Shown here in pieces: positions 56,119-64,000 of a stretch of 64,000 bases of DNA. Every line of letters begins with the position of its first letter. Positions within the stretch are counted from its first letter, which is position 1. Origin of the DNA: Scleroderma bovista (Eukaryota > Basidiomycota > Agaricomycetes > Boletales > Sclerodermataceae); assembly GCA_037178675.1 (NCBI GenBank), contig JAYMGJ010000094.1:1-64000 (forward strand), given 5' to 3'. Below the pieces are notes generated by a model. It made no database searches and had not been told where the DNA came from. It worked only from the letters and a program-made list of their open reading frames with translations. The position numbers and the translations under genes were made by a program.

Positions 56119-57065
56119 AGATGCTAAGGACTACACGAAGGTCTACAATTTTCAGAGAGTCCGAGTGGGTGCCGCACCATTCGGCGGGTCGGAGTTGAAA
56201 ATAATAACCTCGTTTGAATGTGCCCACAGAAGCCTCCAGAGCACTCACTACGGAGACGACTTTATTGCTGCCCATCCGGATCCAGAAATAAAGTCGTTTC
56301 CATGAGTGACTGCCGGAGTGCGTCCAGAGTACCTCCAGAGCGGTTCCAATTAAATATATGGTCAACGGCTGGCTTCCGTCTTAGCGCAACAGTCCCGACC
56401 TCCATATGTAGTGGAAACTGGAAAGAGTGGCCTGGGCTTCGATGATCCAGCACTGCATTTGAGATGGATGATCCTTATGGCGGTGAGTCTTGAAAGCCTG
56501 ACTCTTGGACCAGGCGTTCCACCAGACTCTTGGCATCATCCCGAGCACAGCATGATTCAAGCACATTCCCTGGCAGGAACTGTAAGGTATGTATCTAAGG
56601 CCTCCTGTGGCCTGCCTCTATCCCCGGCGCACGAATGCCCCACCGGCCAGAACTGTAAGGTCCCCCGGTGGTCCGCCGCGTTCCCAGGAACTGGTTTATG
56701 CGGTCAGGAGGGGCTTGGCATGAAGCGGACATCCGACTCCAAAGGCGGGCGGCTATCTTTATTACTGTCTTCCCAGTGGCCCAAACATAGCCCATGATGG
56801 CACATTGTCATGGACAAGCCCAGTAGTGCTAAGGTCCCGCATCAGTGGCCAGTGCAGTTTGCTGATCCGAATGCTTGCAAAGCCGACGCCGAGCTCAACC
56901 ATGACGGCAATTAATGAAGCTGACAAAGTACTGTACCTGATGCCAAGGCGTCCATGAGCCATGGATTGGGCGGTTATAAATCTAGACAACCAGTGAGCCA
57001 TTGATCAAACCACCTACCACATATTACTCCCATTTTCACCTTTCTTCTTCCAAGTGTTGATCACT
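56119..57065. other. Spacer and GH3 copy 2 upstream region
   Basis: From 56413 this is the second copy of the segmental duplication. The part 56540-56760 contains text (CCACCAGACTCTTGGCATC; GGCACGAATGCCCCACC region) not present upstream of copy 1. No separate gene. Confidence 0.55.
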
Positions 57066-59525
57066 ATGACCACTGCAGGCCAGTTTCCACCTCAGCCGAT
57101 TTCGCACCTCCCGTCAGAGCTTCTAGAAAGCCTCCAAGAGCGCACTCATGCAGTACTCTCATACCTCGTCAACGCCAACTCGATTTCGACATACTTCAAG
57201 GATGCCGACTCTCTTTCGGCCTTCCGGGATGCTCTCGGTCTGACCACCCACGGACAGCTGGACAGCGACCTGCTATCTAACCCAGACCTCTTATTCAATG
57301 CATACCACGATACCGTCACATTAACCGATGATCGCAACTATCGCCCCTTCGTCTCGCGCTTCTTCGAACAGCCATGCAAAACTTCTGCTGTCGAGAATCT
57401 TATGGCCCCTGGCATGCCGTTCTTCATCGTTCATTCGTCGGGCACTTCGGGCGGGACTCCGAAGTCTTATCCCAAGTATCGTCACCCAGACCATATGTCG
57501 ACGTCCACGTCGCATGTCATGACTGCTACCGCCCCAGTCAGCAAAAGCGGTGGAAAGAACTGTCTACTGTATTCCCTCATCAGCCGACAAGTGGTCACAT
57601 CATTGAGCGATGATGGAGAGGTGGACAGGCGCATGCCTGTCTGCATCATGTCCACAGGTACTGTCCGCATGTTCAACGATATGGTGAAATTGGGTTTATT
57701 GGCGATTTCAATTTACGTATTGACTGTGTTTTCAGGTGGTTGACAGAGACGCCATCTACCAGACATTGAAGAGTGAGTATGCTCCTTGATCTTGTGGGTG
57801 GTATTGATCGATCCTCTTTCTAGTCCCAAACCACTCCTCACCGATGGCTGTCTCGTATATACCAAACTACAAGTCCATGCTATTCATACACGCATTGTTT
57901 GCTGTACAGGAACGCCAACTTGAGTTGATCAATGCCATGTTCACAACGGTGTTTCGTGATTTCTGCCACGTCGTCGGAAGCAGCTGGGATACCATCTTGG
58001 ATTGTATCGAGTCGGGGACTGTACCGGCCCTGGATGGAACCGACCATGTAAGAGAACATCTTGAGGTAAGTTGATCTTTGCGCGCGTTTTCGCTGTGCAC
58101 CTGTCTCATCGATATCCACCAAACAACAGCGCTACTTCAAAGCTGATCCTGAGCGGGCTGCGGAACTAAGGGAGATTGATACAAATGCATCCGGATGGTT
58201 GACGAAAGTCTGGTCTGACTTGCACACCGTTTTCGCCATTTCTAGCGGGCAGTTCGTTATGGCAGTTCCTGAGGTGTGTTTCTCAGTGTTTGAATGGTGC
58301 TGAATACCGACAGTTTGTGCACAGATTCGGCATTACATTGGGCCTGATATCCCTCTGCATTCCCTTGGTATCACTTGCAGTGAAGCCTTTCTTGCTCTTC
58401 CATATGATCAGCGGGATCCAAATCTGTACAAGATTGTTGGATCAGATGACATCATTGAATTCCTTCCCGAACACGCCCCGGAAGAGTCGCAATACGTGAT
58501 CCAATCGGTGTGCTTTGCAATGATGTCTCATCAATCACCAAGTTTAACGTTCATTATTATCAGTGGAATGTCGAAGTCGGAAAGAGATATGAGATTATCT
58601 TGACGACAAGAGATGGTTTTTGGCGGTTCCGTCTTAACGATATCGTGGAGGTGGTTGGATTTGACCCCCGTGACGGGCAACCCATTATCCACTACATAGA
58701 GGTACGCTCGGAATTTCATTTGCAACATCCAAGCTGCTCATACATCTCTTTTAGCGCCGAGAGTAAGGACCAGGACCAACTCTTTACACATCTTCATGCT
58801 AATATGATTCCTTTCTATTAGTGGTGGCTTGCGGGTCGCCAACGAGATAACGACGGAGGACCAACTTCGTCAGGTGGCTATCGCATCATCGAAGATACTT
58901 GGGACTGTCTCCGAGTTTTGTGCTGCAGCAGATTTTCGAATGGTCATCCCCCGATACGCTTTCTACGTCGAGTTGCAGAATGAGATCCGTGAGTGCCACC
59001 CGGGGCCCCACCTCCCCAATCATAAGGTTACTGATTGAACTGGCCTTCCTAGCTCCAAGCGCATCGACTGCTCCGCAGCTTGTCCATGATGTCCTCTCTG
59101 AGCACAACGACAACTACCGAACAGAAAGTCTCTACGGCAAAATTGGCAAACCGGTTGTCCGTATCCTTCGCCGAGGGACGTTTGGGGAATATAGAGAATG
59201 GAAAGTTCGCAAGGACAACATCGCTGCAGGGCAGATCAAAGTACCGGCTGTGGTGTATCACCCAGAGATATTGCAGTTCTTGGACGAGCGTGAGGTCCAA
59301 GAGTTTTCAGCATGACAGCACTTTGTTAATCCTCGTGTAAGAGGTCCTCATATGGTGGGAGGTATTTACAGTAACTCGTTTTTTGTACGCTATTTATACC
59401 AAGTTATGTACATCCAAATACTGGCTATGCTCCATCGATTTGGTCATTCATGTCAGGGCTTGGCGGAATATTATAACAGTGATAGTCGGCGAACAATGTA
59501 TGTTGGAGGAGCACCAGAGGGTGGT
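56413..59525. repeat. Segmental duplication, copy 2 (GH3 region)
   Basis: Direct repeat of 45955-48930; see that entry for shared text. The coding exons are nearly identical and the introns have more differences. Confidence 0.85.
57066..59315 (+). CDS. GH3-family acyl-adenylating enzyme, copy 2
   Basis: Exons 57066-57683, 57736-57772, 57824-58065, 58130-58273, 58325-58507, 58564-58701, 58755-58762, 58822-58988 and 59053-59315 have exactly the same lengths as in copy 1 and also give 599 aa. The SSGTSGG loop is retained, followed by TPKSYPKYRHPD instead of APKCYPKYRHPE; a handful of substitutions occur elsewhere (LLESLQ for LLASLQ, YQTLK for YQTAK, REWKVRKD for REWKACKD). Both copies therefore look functional, and most intron sites are conserved, including the 8-nt exon 7. 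Tandem retention suggests dosage or a slightly different substrate. It is followed at 59694 by the convergent ATP synthase subunit gene. Confidence 0.87.
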
Positions 59526-59693
59526 CGTGAGCTGCCTGCAGACATTTCGGGTGGAAGTTGACTTGTTACATTCTATTGGTTGCAACGGGAGACGACTTCG
59601 TGCACGTCAATAGTGCGCTAGCAGACAGCGAGGAAAGCAAGGGCCTTCTATGCGGTATCACATGTCCAGTCTACATGAGGCTCTCCCTATTGT
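59316..59693. other. 3' flank of GH3 copy 2
   Basis: Shared with the 3' flank of copy 1 up to about 59525; after that unique. No gene. Confidence 0.6.
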
Positions 59694-60155
59694 TCAATGA
59701 TGCGACGACCCTCCGCTCTCCTTCTCAGCTTCTGCAATGAAGTTCTTGATGCTGTTCATCCTAGCCCGTCAGAAAATCGATGATCCGGTCATCAACAATG
59801 ATGCACGAAACAAACAGACTTACAATTCCTCTTCCTCTCTATTGAAAGTTTGGTTCGACCGCACGAAAACACGTTCGCAATGAGCATGTCCGTATGTGTA
59901 ATGGAAGAAAAGAGAGAACACGCACTTTGATGCAGCGTTGATTGGAACGGCCTCGGACACCCTCTCAGCGATTGGTTTGCTGGCTGCGCTGGCGTCCTTG
60001 TTGCCCATAGCAGAGTATGCAGTAGCAGCAGTCGCGAAGAGTGTGCCAAGGGTGAGGTACTCAGTTTTGATGGCACGGCCGAAGATGACGCTGTGTGTCA
60101 AGCTGGTAAGGTGTCTGGTCAGTGACGATCGATAAATGAGCACGCACTAGGACAT
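59694..60155 (-). CDS. atp19: Mitochondrial ATP synthase subunit K (Atp19-like)
   Basis: Four exons on the minus strand, 60155-60148, 60090-59926, 59838-59824 and 59760-59694, close to 84 aa. The N-terminus MSYVIFGRAIKTEYLTLGTL carries the Atp19 signature (short start, GR.IK.EYLTLGT hydrophobic segment); the middle is Ala/Ser-rich with SAVPINAASK-like text and the tail reads SIKNFIAEAEKES. Subunit K is a small inner-membrane protein of the F1Fo ATP synthase needed for dimer stability. The first exon is 8 nt (ATGTCCTA) and the third 15 nt, so automated calls may miss both. The gene is head to head with the Rrg7 gene. Confidence 0.78.
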
Positions 60156-60281
60156 GGCGACGAAGTACGGACGTGTGCGGGAAACGAAGCGTTGGAACGA
60201 AAAGTGAAGTTGACGGAACCGGGAACTTCCGAGTGAATGTAGCACCAGCCAACTTGGTGACCCCAGCAAGAGACCAAGACA
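60156..60281. promoter_or_regulatory. 126-bp divergent promoter, Atp19-like / Rrg7-like
   Basis: Only 126 bp separate the two ATGs in opposite directions. Both products are expected in mitochondria, so shared control is plausible. No HAP-type CCAAT box was positively identified in the spacer; ACCAGCCAACTTGG lies at about 60243-60256. Confidence 0.6.
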
Positions 60282-61061
60282 ATGCTTGCAACTTATCGCA
60301 GGCTGTCGCAACTCTCAACTGTCCACAAAGGCACTGCCTTTGAGCGCCGATCTCTGCAGCTGTTGCATGATCATTTCTCCATGCTTCTGCGTTGCGTTGG
60401 CGGTAAGTCAGATGGGGGGATTGACCTCGTAGGCTGGTGGTGGCTCCCTATGTCTGTCGCGGATGCAGCCCCTCCGTCACGCACAGATTCTCTTTCCCGA
60501 CGACGTCTCCGCGTCCTCGCACAATGCAAGGCGGAGAAGAAGAAGTTTGGTCCCAACTATGTCCGAGAAATGGAGGGCGTGTGGCACGCCCATGTCCATC
60601 CCCCGACCCGTGTTTCTTACTCCCACTCGCCTTCCCAATCTCGGAATCCACCAATGGGCGCACATGTATCTCTTTCCGAACAAAGGCACGATGAACACCA
60701 TCCATGTATTGCCCTTCTCATCTCAGAAAGCCTCTTCACACAAAGCACGCTTCGGCGCGCCCTCTCTTCCAATGTTCCGTTTTTGCTTCTTTACTTTCCT
60801 CCTGGTTCTTCCTCGATTACCCCATCCTCGTCCACATCGGACTCGGTGATAATTTCTCCTGCCATCGGTGCTGTATATCCCAATCCCGCACTGATGCATC
60901 TCATTTCGCCTTTGGAGATTCGATGGGAGAGACCAAGTGATTTGGGGGGTGCACCTCCTGAGATGGTATTTGAGGGAAGTGGGCGGCCGGGTCTCTGGTT
61001 GCATGGCCAGAGGATTTCGAGCTGGACTACAGATCAAAATGGAGATGCATATATGGCCTAG
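60282..61061 (+). CDS. Rrg7-like mitochondrial nuclease-fold protein (DUF2034)
   Basis: Single exon, 259 aa, start at the first ATG (MLATYRRLSQLSTVHKGTAFE); the Arg/Ser-rich start suits a mitochondrial presequence. The conserved core is GTAFERRSLQLL at about residues 17-28, GGKSDGGIDLVGWW at 40-53, LAQCKAEKKKFGP at about 79-91, then YVREMEGV and further on CIALLISES. Glu, Asp and QxK are arranged as in PD-(D/E)xK restriction-endonuclease-like folds, and this set defines DUF2034, the family of yeast Rrg7 (required for respiratory growth). The molecular function in mitochondria is not settled. The C-terminal part of the protein is less conserved. Confidence 0.82.
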   Translation: MLATYRRLSQLSTVHKGTAFERRSLQLLHDHFSMLLRCVGGKSDGGIDLVGWWWLPMSVADAAPPSRTDSLSRRRLRVLAQCKAEKKKFGPNYVREMEGVWHAHVHPPTRVSYSHSPSQSRNPPMGAHVSLSEQRHDEHHPCIALLISESLFTQSTLRRALSSNVPFLLLYFPPGSSSITPSSSTSDSVIISPAIGAVYPNPALMHLISPLEIRWERPSDLGGAPPEMVFEGSGRPGLWLHGQRISSWTTDQNGDAYMA

Positions 61062-63490
61062 TTTTGTGCATGAGAATTTCAACTTTGGCTGTTAAGTTTA
61101 CCCCCTCGCAGCGAGGCTATGCGGTATGTGCTCGAGTAACTTGATACTGACGATCATATTCATCACTTGTGCACGTAGAGATGACGCGGTAAGCAAGCAA
61201 CCCCAATGAACCCTGCCAACGACAAGATCACAGTACAGGGTCCCAGGGCTTGCGATTATAGGTGGGTGAAAGCCAATAAACAAACGGCTCAGAATGATAA
61301 GACGTTTTCGCAGATGCCTACTGATACGGTTGTAATAGACATGTGCGTATCCGATACTCGTTCGAGTGTCTCCATAATTGCAGGTTCAGGCGATCAATGG
61401 GCGCGCTTCAAAAGCAGCCTAGGGTACCATTGCCACACTTCTCTATTCGCGGCAATAGTCAACTCTATAGTATCCCTCTATCATAAGACTTGCTTAAATC
61501 TCTGTTCGTGTCGATATTAGGAATGGCAGTGGTATGGGAGAAGTAGTACCTAAAGTAAGATGCTGGATGGTTTTCAATGTGGGTAATAGTGGGGTAAGCC
61601 ATATCAAGATTGATTATTAAAGTCCACGCACTCATTTCAGGTATCTCGGACAATCAACACATTGGTTCATGTCGATACTCGTCCATATAAGAACAGTCTA
61701 CATAGGGCATAGTGCCCTGCAAATATTAAATTTTCCAAATTTTCGGCATTACAAAAGGGCGAACGCAGCGAACGCGACCGTCAACGAAGCACTGGGGAAA
61801 TGCGTAATCAATTGTATACAGAAGCCTGTGTACCTTCATGCGCGGGATTTGTCACGGATCGACTGGTTCGTTTTCGTCCTCCGTCATTTGAAACCAGGTA
61901 AGATTACTGGCCTTCAGCGCCGTGCGGTGATGAGCCCCATGTACGCCTTGGACCTATACTGACCATGGCCCTTGCATGTCACTCGCTTTGCTTTTGGTGA
62001 TTTTGATGAAGTTAGTGTTTTTTTTTCCTCGGACAGGAGCGTCTTCTGGTATCGAATGAAAACTTCCAATGACGATGTTCCAAGTCCTATTGGACTCTGG
62101 CTCGACGTTACAGTTATTCGGTCCTGGAGTTATTTGCACTTGAAGCTCTTTGACGACATTTCCTTCTTGTTGAATGGATCCCAATGTGTGGGAGAACAAA
62201 ACAGCCCCATTGAATGACGCTGGCCCAGATGAGAACCCCCTCTACATAATCAAATTGGCTGCAAATGGCACAAGTTGGCTCCAAGTTCTATAGTCTCGGC
62301 CGGGCAGACCAGGATCCGGACATTGTTCTCAAAGAGCCATAGACTGGCATGGAACGCTCCTTTCGAAAATGCCGAGGGGAGAATCAAGGAGCAGTGGGCC
62401 TAGTAAAAAAGGCCACCGTAATTGGCTACGTGCTGTGAATGATCTAACACAGGGAGACGATGGATACAGTCTACCCGATCCTTTCCTACCCCCAAGGACA
62501 TCCCAAAGGTAAGTCGTACCCCTGGTTTTGGATTCACGAATAGTTTGGTACAACAGATACCAAATGCTGCCAGAATGTACAAAGGCAACTGCACGGCACT
62601 TGAAGGATCCTACATCTTGATGGAAAGTAATGACCCTGGATGAGCATTCAGAGGTCATCTGTGCTCCTTCTACCCAAAGACAGGTGTGGGTCGTGTTCCA
62701 ATTTTGGAGTAGAGATCATTTTGTGTCTACATCACAAGCAGGGCCAAGTTCCTGCGACCACATCCCCTGAGCACTAGTCTATTCTCAGCAACATCGATGT
62801 TTTAGTGCCTTCCCCACAGTCCGACATATGCTAATCCGTGCCACCGCAAATCATGACAGGTGTAGCAACTCGAGCAGCAATTCGCACACTGTCGATCATG
62901 GTGTCAATAACAAGTCTAGGGCATTCAATCCACTATCACATATCTTGAGGACAGCAGCTGTGAGTTGTTTACCAAGTGGTTGTCTCAGAAACTCACTTGA
63001 CGTCCGAGCAGCGAACTGTGCAGTGAACCGAACCTTTTGTAAGTTGTATTTGTGAATCTGGCATTCAGAAGTGTAACGCCCACCGGTTAACATGGGGATC
63101 GAACATCAGATGGCAGGGTTAAATGCAATGCAATAGAATTGCTGCATTGCGACCTCGTGGCAGGAATTGAGACAAGAACAGCAGAATCATTACAAGCTGA
63201 CGTTAAACTAGGGATCACCTACTCGAGGAATGCCCTAGTGGCAATCACCGATAGCCAAAAATATTACAAAAAAATAGGTAAGGCGTACGGGGACGTTGAA
63301 TACATCGGATCGCGCATTATTACCTATCCACCGTGCATCGATACTCATACAACATCACGGATCAAAGAAAGCTAGTTTAACATACGGGAATCACAATGGA
63401 AAAGAGCAACAATGCTAAAGAACACATACGTGGATATATGCATGGGTTAAGCTCGACTCAGCAAGGCGGATTCACCATCATGGTTGAACC
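61062..63490. other. 2.4 kb without recognised gene
   Basis: Several open stretches of 60-100 codons exist on both strands (for example 61972-62217 +, 62329-62658 -), none with a family I recognise or splice sites that extend it. A weak DSGST-like word at about 62090 in one frame is not enough to call a protease. Confidence 0.4.
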
Positions 63491-64000
63491 CTACGCATTG
63501 GCCGGCTTTGCGCACACCCTGCGGTGTTCGTCCCAATCCTTCTTCTGATGCTCGGGAGAGCAGTATTTGACGAGCCTACACTTGCTGCAGACGAGGCCGT
63601 TTTTGATGGTCGTATTGTTGCACTCCCTATTACTTTGAGAGCCCTCACTGCTACTCTCGCTGTCTCCCTGTCTGGTCTCCTCGCTAAAGGCAACGTTGCA
63701 ATCAACCCAGTTGCACATTTCCTTCGGCCTGACTTTCTTCCCGTACTTCCCTCCCCTTTTCACGGATAGGATAGCTGCTCCTTCCTCGCCCCGCCTCGGA
63801 AAACGGACCATCTCACAGTCGTCGTTGCAACAAGGATTTGGGCAGCCGCTCGGGAAGTCGTAAAAGATGTCTTCTGCCGGTACGAATAGCGGATGCGTGA
63901 ATAAAATTTGGGAATACGAGGTCGTCTGATGGGAAAATAAGATAATAAAAGGTGGCCGTTTCTCGTACAGTATGGCACGGAATATGAGGTCGATCTGGGG
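63491..64000 (-). CDS. MYND zinc-finger protein, C-terminal part
   Basis: Open frame from the window edge (64000) to TAG at 63493-63491, 169 codons, 5' end outside the window. The sequence includes YEKRPPFIILFSHQ, HPLFVPAEDIFYDFP and a CPNPCCNDDC cluster. The end is a MYND finger: MCNWVDC, then after a Ser/Glu/Asn-rich insert GLVCSKCRLVKYCSPEHQKK followed by DWDEHRRVC, giving CX4C...CX2C...YCX...HX3C zinc ligands. MYND domains mediate protein contacts. The insert between the first two and later Cys pairs is unusually long, about 43 residues. The upstream domain cannot be identified from this piece. Confidence 0.8.
   Translation of the reverse strand, partial: PQIDLIFRAILYEKRPPFIILFSHQTTSYSQILFTHPLFVPAEDIFYDFPSGCPNPCCNDDCEMVRFPRRGEEGAAILSVKRGGKYGKKVRPKEMCNWVDCNVAFSEETRQGDSESSSEGSQSNRECNNTTIKNGLVCSKCRLVKYCSPEHQKKDWDEHRRVCAKPANA

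Noticed and set aside
62080..62110. DSGST word suggesting an aspartic protease
   Set aside because: The frame stops soon after and has no flap or second motif.

Overview
The window is nuclear DNA of a basidiomycete fungus, almost certainly an Agaricomycete. Genes carry many short GT-AG introns, and the families are typical of that class: a KDZ transposase with a linked TET/JBP dioxygenase, DUF6533 membrane proteins, a DUF4048 protein, GRGG-repeat DUF3602 proteins, a chromodomain Ty3/Gypsy element and PIF/Harbinger elements. I could rebuild most exon structures by hand, with phases that close, but no transcript or database was available.

Layout. Positions 1-8040 hold a KDZ-type DNA transposon cut by the left edge: transposase (+), an unknown 232-aa gene (-), a TET/JBP 5-methylcytosine dioxygenase (+), then 169-bp tandem repeats and a degenerate array. 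The hexamer CCGCGG occurs 35 times in these 8 kb and only 8 times in the other 56 kb. Positions 8040-11945 are gene-poor, with a weak hypothetical gene, a microsatellite and a cyclin pseudogene. Positions 11945-25850 are nested transposons: a PIF/Harbinger element (Myb/SANT gene plus broken transposase), a solo LTR inserted inside its right terminal repeat, a second inverted solo LTR 24 bp further on, and a complete but mutated Gypsy chromovirus that also carries an antisense Zn2Cys6-like gene. Positions 25851-33457 hold a DUF6533 gene, short tandem repeats and a 1.2-kb GTC/CAC minisatellite palindrome.

Positions 33458-45671 are mostly ordinary genes: a small membrane protein divergent from an INO80 subunit (Ies2-like), three tandem DUF3602 paralogues and a DUF4048 gene. 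Positions 45950-59530 contain two near-identical GH3-family acyl-adenylating enzymes in a segmental duplication, with an MFS transporter, a second DUF6533 gene and a Harbinger-type transposase between them. The right end carries two mitochondrial genes that share a 126-bp divergent promoter (ATP synthase subunit K and Rrg7), and the C-terminus of a MYND-finger protein.

A theme that links the accessory parts is CpG decay. Nonsense codons in three unrelated transposon genes fit CGA to TGA changes, the differences between the two Gypsy LTRs are rich in CpG transitions, and the CCGCGG array decays into CpG-loss variants. This fits cytosine methylation of repeats in a genome that also encodes a TET/JBP enzyme inside one of those repeats.
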